Source of the DNA: Escallonia rubra | Taxonomy: Eukaryota; Streptophyta; Magnoliopsida; Escalloniales; Escalloniaceae | Reading direction: 5' to 3' | DNA: 64,000 nucleotides | Assembly: GCA_033065855.1 (NCBI GenBank) | Contig: JAVXUO010001478.1 | Location: 439,003-503,002, forward strand | Part shown: one piece after another, positions 24,437 through 35,459 of the stretch | Numbering within the stretch: position 1 is the first letter of the stretch | How the letters are laid out: the number at the start of each line of letters is the position of its first letter | Notes under the pieces: generated by a model | The model's database searches: none | The model's input: only the letters and a program-made list of their open reading frames with translations | Told to the model about the DNA's origin: nothing | Made by a program: the position numbers and the translations under genes

Positions 24437-24661
24437 GTATAAGCAATTTATACACTTCCGTTAGTACAACTAGGATTTCCCACAAAGTACTAAATGAGCA
24501 ACGTATCTTTTTGAAAGGTAGTTAATTAAATGATTAGAAATTAATACAAACAACTGATCATTTAATTAATTACCTTCCAAGAAGCGATGTTGCTCAATTA
24601 ATTCTTCATTGTTGGGAAAATCCTAGTTGTACTAATGAAACTGTATAAGTTATCTATACAA
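24437..24661. other. long imperfect foldback (hairpin) sequence
   Basis: The two halves pair with each other over about 100 bp. On the left arm GTTAGTACAACTAGGATTTC (about 24459), TGAGCAACGTATCTT (24495) and GTTAATTAAATGATTAG (24520) occur in order. Their near-complements lie in mirror order on the right arm, at about 24619-24639, 24580-24598 and 24553-24572. The loop is short, around AAATTAATACAAACAAC. It could be a palindromic MITE or a miRNA/siRNA-type inverted repeat; no known mature miRNA was recognised. Confidence 0.6.
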
Positions 24662-24790
24662 GTATATGTAACGCTCAAATGTTTAATGCTATCTTTTCGT
24701 CCCCCTCCTAATGAAAAGATTCTTCTGTTCTTGAAAAAGCAAAAACATGCTTTGGCAAGACTTTTATAAGATTTTATGAGCACTAGACTT

Positions 24791-24902
24791 TTGAGTATCC
24801 GATAGTTTAACTTGACCATTTGAACTTAAGTTTAGAGAGCGTTTGCTTGAGTATCCGATAGTTTAACTTGACCATTTGAACTTAAGTTTAGAGAGCGTTT
24901 GC
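24791..24902. repeat. perfect 56-bp tandem duplication
   Basis: Two identical head-to-tail units, 24791-24846 and 24847-24902, starting TTGAGTATCCGATAG and ending GAGAGCGTTTGC. No mismatch was seen, so the duplication is recent (or an assembly artefact). Confidence 0.95.
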
Positions 24903-24920
24903 GATTGAGTTTGAAATGGT

Positions 24921-24953
24921 CAAACTTGTTTTAAACAATTTAAAACAAGTTTG
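24921..24953. repeat. perfect 15-bp palindrome with 3-nt loop
   Basis: CAAACTTGTTTTAAA, the loop CAA, then TTTAAAACAAGTTTG. It follows directly on the 56-bp duplication. It could be part of a decayed MITE end or simply cruciform-prone DNA. Confidence 0.9.
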
Positions 24954-27716
24954 TTGAGCGTTTGAAAAAAAAAAGTGTATAAAACAAACACCCCGTTAAA
25001 AACAGAAAAACTATTTAAAATGAGATACACCACTTTTGAAGAAACAGAGTTGACTAAGAAAAGTACTAAATTACCCTCACATTATCTATAAAAGGACATT
25101 AAAGTCCTTTTAGTGCTATGCATTTTAGGAATCGCGAATCTCTAGGGGAAGAGAGAGCTTTAAATACACTTTTTTTTTTATTTTTTATTTTGGCTCTTCT
25201 TTCACTTCTTTCATAGTTAATTAATTGATTATGAGTTGAATTTTTTCATAATCATTCTTATAAAAATTTATATAGGATATGATAACACGAAAAGGTAAGA
25301 GAATTGACCACGATATATAGTTTGTTATAGAAAATCTTACATGTGTTAAGCAATAACATAATTGATCTCTTTGGAGTTTGGTGTCCTATTTGGCCTTTTC
25401 TCGCATTAAAACTGTTTTAAACAGCTTTAACCAAACAATTTCCATAGCTAATCAAAAAGAGTTTTCGCAACTTTTGCCAAACAGCTACCCATTTCGTGTA
25501 AAGTTGATTGAAACTGTTTTTTAAAAACTTTTTCATGTTTTAATCTAAAAATTGTTCTGTTTTAATCAAAAAACTGTTTTCTAAAATCAAAGACAAACGA
25601 ACTCCGATGATTGAAATGCATCTTCTCCTACATTAAGTCCAATAAAATAAAGAGAAAATAACCGACTATAGTTCGATTTTCTCGTGCATTTCCCTAGTAT
25701 CAGACCATCCAGCGGCACGAGTGTTTGAACATATGAAAAATATACAAAATGGTTCTATATATATACTTATGATTTAGTTAAAGTCTATGGGTTATTTCAT
25801 ACTTCTTGTTGTAGCATAAGTCATTCTATTTAAGAGAAGGTATTTTACCATTCATTACTTGCGATATATATATGCTTTTCGGTTGAAAAGAATGGTATAG
25901 GCTAGGCTTCAATATGGAAAAAGGTTTGGATCCTGAGTTTGCGTGGTCACGCAGAAATATTTATGTAAAGATCTACAAAATTGTAAGAAAGGGAAAGAAA
26001 TTGAAAAACTATTGAGGTCTTGTTTGTAACATCTCAATTAAATAAAGTTCGGAGTAAATAAGTTCTAGAGATTTAAAAAGTAGATTGGAGCATCGTAACG
26101 CAAAACTTCTATAACTTACGTAAGGAGGAACTTGTAACAAGAACTACTATAAGGCATAATATAGACATATAGCAACTAACCTTGAGAGCAGAAGAGAGAG
26201 AGAGAGCGCCATGGACGACATTTCTTCCTCGTAAGATACAAACTAAAAAACAACTATAGTAGATAGAAGTTACACTGTGCAAGAGAGCGATTAACCTTCG
26301 ACGGGAGAGAGATTGAAGAGGAAGTAAAACAGTGGAGAGTGATACGACAGATCTGAGCATGGCCGATAATGTTGTATTCCAAACTTCCGTATAAATAAAG
26401 CATCTTGGTAATAAATGCGCCTTAAACAAAATTACGTCGAGACACTTAACTTATTGAATACCTATAATACTACATACATAACGCGTGCTCACACGCTCTT
26501 TCTCTCTACACGCGCATATGAATGTATCAAACAACGTACCAAATAAGTTGCATTTACACTTCTAGGTTTCCTAAGAAGTACCTTCCATGCACGGATCATA
26601 TAGGAAGTTACAAAGTGCACATTTTCTTTGATAGTGCAAGTTCACAAGTGAAGCTCGAGCTGAACTACATATATACGATCGTATTTGTTATGCCTCTTAC
26701 TTCATGATATTCTTAATTAGCATGCCTCCTTTACACTAAAAGTTGGCTTGAGCCCTAATCAGTGCTTGATATCTCCATTTGCACAACCACAAAGGAGCTC
26801 ATGATTCTCTATCATCATCATATTGCTTAGATTATCCTTCACGCTGATGATCAATAAGGGTTCGTCCTTAGACCTGCAGTTTAATGTCTGCATTACCAAA
26901 CATGACGGACACCACCAAAAGAATGAAAAGGTAACAACGTACGCCATCCTTTGATTTGAATCTGAAACTCTACCCATTACCAATTTCACGCTCCTGGTCA
27001 TGTAAGCGTTGATAGTTCTTCGTCTTGTTACGCGTTGGTTAAAATAAAAGTGTAACTAAATGTAATCGATCTCTAGTCAAAATATGAGTACTTTCCCTTG
27101 TACTATGTACTTGTGAGTCATTGCCAATCAAAGCAATTATGAGAGTTAGACAAAGCCAATTGTATCTTTAGCTTGAAAGTTAGGGAAAACGTTATAATTT
27201 GGTCATGCAATATATGGAATAGATTACCACATGGCAAAAACAGGTAAAAGCAAGAAGTCCACCCTAAGACTGAAGACGAGTGAAAGAACACTTGTGATCA
27301 AAGGGGGGTGTCATAGGCAAACGTGTCCTTGATAAGCCTTTGAGTTCCTACCGATGGTTGAAAATGGAGTCAATAGAGATTAAGGACAGTTGACTACATA
27401 CCCATGAAACAGCAAAAAAATGGCTACATCCACTCAGATTTCAATAGGATTGGTCAAAAACGTTTGTTGGCCTTGGCATGTTTACCCCAAATCAGTTTAC
27501 TGCCAGAAAGTGGGTCCCAATGGATTTTTTTCTTCCAATGTTGTTTCACTTTGTTGTGTTCAAAGTACAAGCCGTAACAAATACGTATTTTTTTAAATTC
27601 GGTATCGCTAAAAGTACAATAATGACCAACAGAATCGGAATTGTATGTGAATAGGAACAAAAATGTATATGAATAAACCACCAATATCTGGTGAGCTATA
27701 CATTCACCCCCTGAAA
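24954..27716. other. intergenic upstream of the response regulator
   Basis: No gene was recognised. The part 24960-25600 contains several TTAAACAG/CAAACAGC-type words in both orientations, suggesting old MITE debris. Frames at 26109-26429 and 26759-27001 have no familiar domain or gene structure. The promoter of the gene at 27820 should lie at the right end. Confidence 0.35.
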
Positions 27717-27720
<4 letters not shown>

Positions 27721-27747
<27 letters not shown>

Positions 27748-27802
27748 AGATTATAAGCTTTTTCTTTTGCCTCTAGTTTTTCTTCTTCTTCTTCTTCTTC
27801 TT
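27721..27802 (+). repeat. (TC)n and (CTT)n in the 5' UTR
   Basis: A 14-unit TC run (27721-27748) and a CTT run (about 27776-27802) lie just before the ATG at 27820. Pyrimidine-rich repeats of this kind are common in plant 5' leaders and fit a transcript start upstream of 27720. Confidence 0.8.
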
Positions 27803-27819
27803 TACATTGTTTTTGAAAA

Positions 27820-30800
27820 ATGGACATGGATAGTTCAGAGATAGACGTTATCCCTAGCGCAGCTCGTGGCCTTCGTGTGCTGTTGGTTGAGCACGACATA
27901 GCCTCTCTTAAGTCCATAGCATCTGTCCTTGAAGAACATTCCTACAAAGGTGACTTGTAACAAGAGGGTTCCTTTCCTTCTTCATCTTCCTGATCTTCTT
28001 CTTTTCGTCTTTTCAGTGCTTTTTCTTTGGTTTTACAACTTGTTTTCTTTGGTAGCACTCTATGTGAATAGCAATTAGTTTTCTCCTGCTTCCTTTTCAA
28101 GAGAAAAGAAGTCTGAAAAGGTTTTGCTTAGTGAGAACAAATAATCCTTTTCTATGTATGAACAAGTTGATGTTGCAGTAACGTGTCCTAAAGCGACTGA
28201 GGCAAAAATCACATAGGGCCAAGAAAAAATTGCGCAAGCAAATGGTAAAAATATTTAATCGCAATGTAGATAGGCTGCGATGCTCCTATCAACAAGGAGA
28301 ATCACTAGGGTTCCATATAGAAACATTGTAATTTTGTATAGATTGCTTTTTCTTGTTGTTGTTGTGCTTGATGTTTAATTCAACCACTCATGTTATTCTC
28401 TTAAGTTTTAGTGAAGCATGTCTAATTGTTTCTCTTCCCACAATAGTTGTTTCACTAAAAGATTGACTTCTAATGGTTCATGCATGTGTTCTTCCGAATA
28501 GAAGTATATCTGTAGGTGGCGTCGCGGCGACATTTCTCAGATAAAAGAAGTAGCCATGCAGGCTTAAACTGAAAAATTGCGCGCGAATCGTGATGCACGG
28601 AAAAAGTAGTTATGTAAAAAATTGTTGATTATTAGTCTCGCGCAATCACAGTTCTCGCGCGATTATTTGAAGGGATACTAGTTGAGAAGTGGTATCAATG
28701 TGGGTACACGGACATGAAGATTCTTTTTTGGTCTTTGGAAGTTCCTATATATCTACACATTCAAATTGCAAAGTTTCATAAATTGTAATGATTTATATAT
28801 GCATGATGTACAACTAGCATATCTTTATCATCAGTTTCATCTTATTTTGTTCCTATTCATGCTCTGGTATTAATGTTATACTGGCTCTAGATTACATGAA
28901 TCCAAGGTTGAGTTCCACCTTCCCTACCCCCACCCCCCTCCTCGACCCCACCTCTAAAGATAGGAAAAGAAAAATACGCACACGCATACGTGCACACGCG
29001 CACCCAAGTAGAACGAAGAAATGAAATTCAGGAATCCTTCATTTTTTTTTTTCTCGAGAAAAAGATCTAGTAATGACAATATTTATTTATTACCCGCCGG
29101 ACGAATCCATTCTTGTCACAACTCCAGAATTTAATGTAGCCAAGTCAGCAAAATTCAAATATTGCATGGTCGCGCACCATGGGTCCCACAAACCAAGTAA
29201 ATGCATCTTAATCTCAACTACATAAAACCTTCTTCAAACTACATATCATTTCTTTTCTGGTATTAATGTCAAAAAATTCTTTTTTTTAGATGCTTTAGAA
29301 ATTATTCACCCATTACGTGTGATTATCTTTCAGTTACGACCACAGAACTAGCATCAGTTGCACTGTCCATGATTCGAGAACGAGGAGATCAATACGATGT
29401 TGTTATCATGGAGGTTAACATGCCAGGAATGGATGGCTTCTTGTTTCTCAAGCAAATTCAGCTTATGCGCGACATGCCCATCATTTGTGAGCTTCAAAGT
29501 TTCTTCTATTACTATATGTGACTATTTTCTTTGTTAATCCAATTGAGAAGACAGTGATGCAACTATAGTGGGTTGTACCGTATTCAAGAATGATTGTACC
29601 CTTTCCCTGATTTGCAGTTTCCCACTGAATTTTTCATCTTTTACTCTTCAAATACTTTATCAGTTTTAGTTCACCTTGTTGCAGTAATGGGTTGGGGACT
29701 AAACTTGGAGTTGGCGAGGAAAGCCATAGAAGAAGGGGCATGCTTCTTTCTTCACAAGCCGATTCGTGTTCGGACTCTCATCAATGTGTGGCAACACGTT
29801 TTCCGAGAGAGAAGACTGATGATATTGGAAGCCGCAAAGGAAAAGAATGCGAAAGAGAGGGGCGACTGGGGCACTAAGATTCAACACTTATTAAGCGATG
29901 GAGATAGGCAAACTAAGCAGATTGGAGGTGGTGCTGCAACAGTTGAGAAGGATAATGCAAGGGAACCAAAAAGGAGTAGCACTCAGCAGAGGTTGGTGGT
30001 GGAGAAAAATGAAAAACAAGGAGAATTTACGAAGAGAAAGGAGGTAGATGATGAAAATGGCAAACGCAAGAGAACTAGGAGCGTACCAACGTCACGCGTG
30101 ACTTGGACTCCTGCACTTCATCAAAAGTTCATGGAAGCAATTAGCAGACTAGGCGATAAGAGTACTGTTATCTCACCTTTGTGAACTAAAACTGAGGTTT
30201 TAGGCTTGCATTCCCCTAAACTTTCAATACTTCCATATCTGCTAACTTCCTGTATCCTTTTTGTTTTGTGGGTGCAGAACCTCATCCAAAGAGGCTGTTA
30301 AGGATGATGAACGTGCCCTTCTTGACGCATCGCCATGTTGCTAGTCATCTGCAGGTATGCATGTCCACTTCACAATGAACTGTGTATTGTTGAGTTTTTC
30401 CACAAGTTGCTTCTGCACATACTTCAATTGCTATTTCGTCATAGAATTCAACTGTAATGCTGAAGACCTTGTAAGTAAATTCACTTTAGATCAGGTTAAA
30501 ATTTAGAGTGAGGTTAGGTCAAAAGCCACCAGATGAGAACTTGATCAGCTGGTTATGTTGACTAGTTAATTTTGCTGCTTTCTAGACTCGGCTCGGTGAT
30601 TATTAATTGCCCTGGTAGCTTGTATATCTTCCCTGAGAGAATTAACGAATGGTATCTTGAAGAACATCACTAGGGAATTTTACTTCTCTGCAGGTCGAAA
30701 AGTTTGAATTAACCTCCCAGTTTTCTGGGTTAGCACATAGAGATAGAATGTCCCTGAAGTAACAATTTTCCATCATCTATTTTGTTGAAGAAAAACAAAA

Positions 30801-32298
30801 TTTGAATGCTAAAAATTTGGCTCTTATCTTTTCGTTATACGTAAACTAGTAGGAACAATTTTGCAACCTACATCATGAGACGGTTTAAGCTCATCTGAGT
30901 AGCTAACTTATCCGTAAAATGAGGTAAACTACCTGCATCTGACCTTCCTCAAAGCTGGCAACGCAGGATTCTCATCGACATTTTGCACTAATTTTGTATA
31001 CAAGTTTAGTCAATTTGCCTACCATGAGGCATGCAAGAATTATTATAAAAGCCGAAACCGGGAGTTTCTAAATTGCAATGTTGAGATTGGCCTTACATCT
31101 TGATATGCTTGAAGCAGGACAAGTGTTTATTGCTATTCATCCAGACTAAATTTCATAATTAACTTAATCTAAATATCGTACTTTCTATAAATGTGATTAT
31201 AGAATACTCTTGGAATATTGATGAATTGCAATGTTGAAATTAGCCTTAGATCTTGATATGCTTGGAGCGGGACAAAATGTTTACTGCTGCCTCCATTTGC
31301 TTGCTGATAACATTTTGCACCAGTTAACTTCAATGGCATGCCGCCTTTATGCATTCGATTTTTCAGGTTTTCCATTTCTTTATTGGTGTATATTTGTTCT
31401 TTATTTCTTTCAGAAGTATAGGGAGCGAATAAAAAACATCAATTATGATAGTGAGTATGGATATCAGGAGGCAATGGAGGAGCTAACAGGATCAAGTAGG
31501 CCTTGGCTAAACCATGGAACCTCAGTTCATTATAGCCTTGAAACCCTCGAAAAACGACTACAATCTGCAGAATTCTTCAGCGGCAAACCTCCAGATACCA
31601 AAGCACTAGGTACTAATACCGGCGCCGAAGTTCATAAGGTGCCAGACACTGAAAATGGTAGAGCCAGTCTGGATGCAAATGCTAACGGAAAACAACCTAT
31701 TGGGATTGAAGGGTGCAATTTGAACTTCGCTAATGTGCAACAACAGCTAAATCCTACTCCAAACCAATTTCAATATGTGCATCAACATCTAAATCCTACT
31801 ATAAACCAATTTCAAAATGTGCATCAGCAGCTAAATCCTATGCCAAACCATACTACTAATGCGCTTCAACAGCTAAATCCTACTCCAAACCTATTCCCTG
31901 ATGTGCATCAACAGCTAAACCCTACTCCAAACCAATTTTCTGATCTACATCTACAGCTAAATCCTACTGCAAACCAATTCCCTGATGTGCTTCAACAGCT
32001 AAACTCTACTCCAAACCAATTCCCTGATGTGCATCAACAGCTAACTCCTACTCCAAACCAATTCCCTATGACATTTCCTGCTATAACCGAAGAACTTGGT
32101 CAGGCACATTCTGGTTCAAGCAGCTTAGCAAACCCAAATGAATTTTCAGAAGGCTTCCATGGTGCTACCCAAGAGTCAAAAGCCATACCAGGGCTGGATG
32201 CCGCGGCTTACTTTCTCAATGAGGATGATAGCCAGATAGACTATGCTGAGCTGATGGGACTGCTTCAAGAACAAGAGTTTGAAGGTACTCCTGAATGA
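27820..32298 (+). CDS. type-B response regulator with a Glu pseudo-receiver, 5 exons
   Basis: Coding exons 27820-27949, 29334-29486, 29685-30161, 30278-30354 and 31414-32298, all GT-AG and in frame: 1722 nt, 573 residues. Residues 17-136 form a receiver (GLRVLLVEHD ... VNMPGMDGF ... CFFLHKPIRV). The acidic pocket is EHD (24-26), the phosphate acceptor position is Glu70 (MEVNMPGMDG; normally Asp), the usual Ser/Thr is lost, and Lys119 is kept. A basic segment (KRKRTR) precedes a GARP/Myb-like DNA-binding domain at about 230-284 (TSRVTWTPALHQKFMEAISR ... HVASHLQKYRE). The C-terminal half is Gln/Asn/Pro-rich, with eight 14-residue repeats at 387-498, and ends DYAELMGLLQEQ. By family it is a nuclear cytokinin-signalling type transcription factor, but it probably does not take part in phosphorelay. 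Start: first ATG after the pyrimidine leader. Confidence 0.85.
31071..31295. repeat. tandem duplication in intron 4
   Basis: The stretch beginning AATTGCAATGTTGA at 31071 recurs at 31224, 153 bp later, with words ATCTTGATATGCTTG(A/G)AGC in both. The second copy creates an ATG at 31231 whose frame runs into exon 5, but that part is intron and the ATG is not the start of the gene. Confidence 0.75.
31735..32070 (+). repeat. eight 42-bp coding repeats (14 residues each)
   Basis: In exon 5 the unit V(H/L/Q)QQLNPTPNQFP(D) is repeated eight times without spacing, for example VHQQLNPTPNQFSD and LHLQLNPTANQFPD. One unit (VHQQLNPMPNHTTN) is more diverged. The repeats add about 112 residues of Gln/Asn/Pro-rich sequence to the activation region. 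Confidence 0.92.
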
Positions 32299-32823
32299 TC
32301 CCGTTTCAAATTGAGTATTAAGTTGTCACTTCCCAACTTTTGTTAGCCTTTTGGCATCTCATTTTCTCTTTGGAGGTGGGAGTTCGCATCCCTCCTTTGT
32401 ATTTTCCTTTAATTTGCAGTTATTGAACAAGTTTGGTAGGATACTTGACAAACCCTCCTTTTGACAAAAAGCTTGACATATTATTCAGATGGCTTCCATG
32501 GTGCCAACCAAGACTCAAACGCCATACCAGGACTGGATGCCGCGGCTTGCTTTCTCAACAAGGACGAAAACCAGATAGATTATGGTGAGCTGATGGGACT
32601 ACTTCAAGAACCAGAGTCTGATGGTTTCCTAGATGATCTCTTTTTCCGTTGAGTGTTAGCTTGTCATTTTCCAGCTTCCGTAGCCTTTTGGCATTTCAAT
32701 TTTTCTCTTCGGAGGTGGGAGTTGGTCTCCCTCTGTACTTCCCTTGGCAGTTATTGAACAAGTTTGGTAGGGATACCTGATGAACCCTCCGTCGGACATG
32801 AAGCTTAACAAATTATTCTGTTT
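32146..32823 (+). repeat. 339-bp tandem duplication of last coding part and 3' UTR
   Basis: Copy 1 (32146-32484) holds the end of exon 5 and the UTR; copy 2 (32485-32823) repeats it. Shared words include GGCTTCCATGGTGC, GAGCTGATGGGACT, TAGCCTTTTGGCAT and GTTATTGAACAAGTTTGGTA. The copies differ at many positions, so it is not a recent event. Confidence 0.9.
32487..32652 (+). pseudogene. second copy of the response regulator C-terminus
   Basis: The frame reads DGFHGANQDSNAIPGLDAAA then FLNKDENQIDYGELMGLL and ends ESDGFLDDLFFR. It parallels the end of the intact gene (EGFHGATQESKAIPGLDAAA ... YAELMGLLQEQEFEGTPE). Relative to this copy, copy 1 has one extra base near 32286-32295, which cuts the shared tail short. 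It is preceded by TTATTCAG, which could serve as a splice acceptor. It could be a relic or an alternative last exon. Confidence 0.7.
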
Positions 32824-35459
32824 AGACCGTTTTTTTAAGTTATAGTAGCTCGCCTCAGTTTAAAATTTTGAAGTAAAACCAAAATCAGCAATACTTTTCT
32901 TCACGTTACACCGTTGTACTATGCTAAACACCATAGTCAATTACTCAAGGTCGTATTTGCAGTAGCAGAATGGTTGTGCTTTTGCCAGTTAACGGTGAGG
33001 TTTTTGATTCAATTAGAATTGCATGACCACATTTTCCATAGATAAATATCATTGTTTTGACCTGTGCTTGAAGTTTAGATTTATGCCTCAAACCAATTCG
33101 ATATCTCAACAGGGCTCAAATATTTTAAGTGCTTGGATATAAACATGATAATATGTTAGTATCTGTACTAGTCCCCATTAACGAGTCAGAGTTACATTTC
33201 CAGAACAGATCAGGACTACGCCTCTCTCAGAAGGCTGGCGCCTAACAGACTAGGTAATTTGAGTTTCTTGACTGGGCCAAATCTAAAGTCACACGTATCC
33301 GATTACATGCAAATTGAAGAGGAAGTTCTCCTCGGAATCTTGGAAAAATTCACCGGCAAGTTTAGGCCCGGTTTGGCAAGTGTTTGTTTTCATTCTCGTT
33401 TGTAGTTCTGAAACTGTTTTCGTCGGCTCCAAAAAATGTCAGCCGCCATGTTTGGCAAGCCTTTTCGTTTTCATTTTCATCTTTGAGTGAGGGCAGAGAT
33501 TTTGAGGATGCTGACAAGAACTGTTGTGGGAAAGGATTGTCAAACATGTTTATGTTCTCAGAAATAGGACACAAAACAAAAAACGTACAACTAAAGAACT
33601 AACCAGCCGAGGTTTTACCAAAGCCCAGGCAAATTCTTATCACTTCATGAATATGATCCATTCTGCATAAACAGGTGGATCTAACTACTACAGAATTTGA
33701 TGAACATTATGCTTCTGAAAATGGAATTCAACTTTAGGTGACGGCGGCTGGGACATCCCATGATGTGGATTCTATTGCAGAATCCAAACATTGTTTTAAC
33801 AGACATAAACACAAAGAAAGAGCTAGACCAGAGCCGACCACAGGTAGAGTCTACTCAGCTGATGAAGTTACTTCAAGAAGGGAAAGGGCTTGAAGATTCG
33901 ATGGTCTAAGGTTGAGGCTAGTCTTTTGGTCTATGGTCTCCATCCAACTGCTAATTGTTTCCTTTTAGAGTTCCTTCTTTTGCCTTTCTATTACCAGCTT
34001 TTTCAACAAACTTGTTGAAGATTCTCAGAGACCACACTTCGTAAACCAAACATAGCTTCAATTGATTAAAAAATTGAGGTATTGCTATTCATGTTCTCTT
34101 TCATTCGTAAGCTTTAACATGGTGCTTAACATAGCAGCTTAGACTTTGGACTTGGGAGGCCTTGTGCTCAAGTCTCAAGCCTCTCTATGTCAAAGCTTTA
34201 TTTGTGATAGTGCTATAAATAGCATTGAAGCTCTAGATATGAGATTTCGTTCTATAGAAATACTCCAAAAAAGAAAAAGGACTCAATTTTGTAATGAAAA
34301 AACTAAAAAATACTACTTGCCTAAAATATATGATCCTCATCATAAATGGAGCATAACGCGGAACAATCAAATTTTGATTGCACCCCGTCAAAGTTTGTGT
34401 GCTAGCTCCACCCCTAACGGTGATGTGTCTCCCGATGCGAGCGGGCACCCCTGACGGTGATTTGTGTCTCCCAATGCGAGTGGGGATCGTATGTGGGAAA
34501 GGGGGCCGATGTTGTTAGTATCATCAATTGGACAAGTAAAATGAAACGCATACATAGGTACTCACTCGTTTAGCATCCTAGTACTGTCGTACATATCTTT
34601 TCTTCCTTTTTTTTTTCTTCAGTATGCAATTAACCCCATCAACATAACCAAAAACCAAAAGTATTTGATGTGCTAGTACGACTCAAGTAATTTCTCATCC
34701 TCGGATAATTACCCGTCCGCTAATTACTTTTATATTCTAGATACAACTATTTAGAGATGAAATAACATTCCAGAAGACTATGTTGAGCAAGTTTATTTAG
34801 AAAAGAAATCATGCATAAAATTTGTTAGAGAGTTTAATATCTTCTCATTTTAAGTGATAGCAAAGCATAAACAGAGTACTTGTGAAGGCACTAACAAATT
34901 TGGTTCCAGTTTCGTTCGATGTAATTATCAGCCACACTCGAGTATTGAGATGGATGGAAACCTACGAGCTAATTATGCATCGCCAAATAGTATACTTGTG
35001 AAGGCACCATACTGTTTCGGTTCCAAGGTGGATGAAAACCTAGGGTGGACTGCGTGAACATACTGGCGGTGCAAGTTAGAGCAATCAGGAAAGAGAACTT
35101 TGTTCTAACTGTAGAGTTCATGTTCTTACATGTTCAGTAATTCATCCGAGAAAGTGTATTTGCTGCTTCATCTACTTATCAAGAAACCAATTAACTATTC
35201 TGGTCAAATCACAATTCAGGTTCTATGCCATCCAGAGCTCAAATATCACCAGAAAGATATGCATGACATTTCAATCAATTTCATAGTTAAATTTTTTAGA
35301 GCATATTTGTGTTAGAAGAGATCAGATACTCTAGTGATGCATAGTGCAAAAACCATTTTTCGCACAGGACTGAAAGAAAGACTGCAAAGGCATCTGGAGA
35401 AACTATCATATGTAATTGATGTTTAAATATAACAAGAATATGTGGAACCTTACACTACT
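32824..35459. other. intergenic between response regulator and permease
   Basis: Apart from the weak tail copy at 33826, I see a 37-bp tandem duplication at 34411-34485 (CCCCTAACGGTGATG... / CCCCTGACGGTGATT...), and a possible MITE at 33362-33560 with TTTGGCAAG words. The 3' UTRs of the converging genes lie at the two ends. No other gene is supported. Confidence 0.4.
33826..33909 (+). pseudogene. possible third, weak copy of the C-terminal tail
   Basis: The frame STQLMKLLQEGKGLEDSMV followed by TAA resembles ELMGLLQEPESDGFLDD, and the DNA AGCTGATGAAGTTACTTCAAG resembles the two other copies (one word differs). It is short, so chance is not excluded. Confidence 0.35.

Noticed and set aside
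26109..27001. Two minus-strand frames of 106 and 80 residues
   Set aside because: No domain, no gene structure and no conserved composition; probably chance frames.
29594..30184. Free-standing gene starting at 29594
   Set aside because: It is exon 3 of the response regulator (29685-30161) with intron sequence on both sides.
31231..31413. ATG at 31231 as start of a 355-residue gene
   Set aside because: This part ends in TTTCTTTCAG at 31413 and is the end of intron 4; the frame continues into exon 5, which carries the end of the GARP domain.
31735..32070. Regular spaced repeats as a CRISPR-like array
   Set aside because: The units are contiguous, in frame and coding (14 residues each) in a plant gene; there are no spacers.
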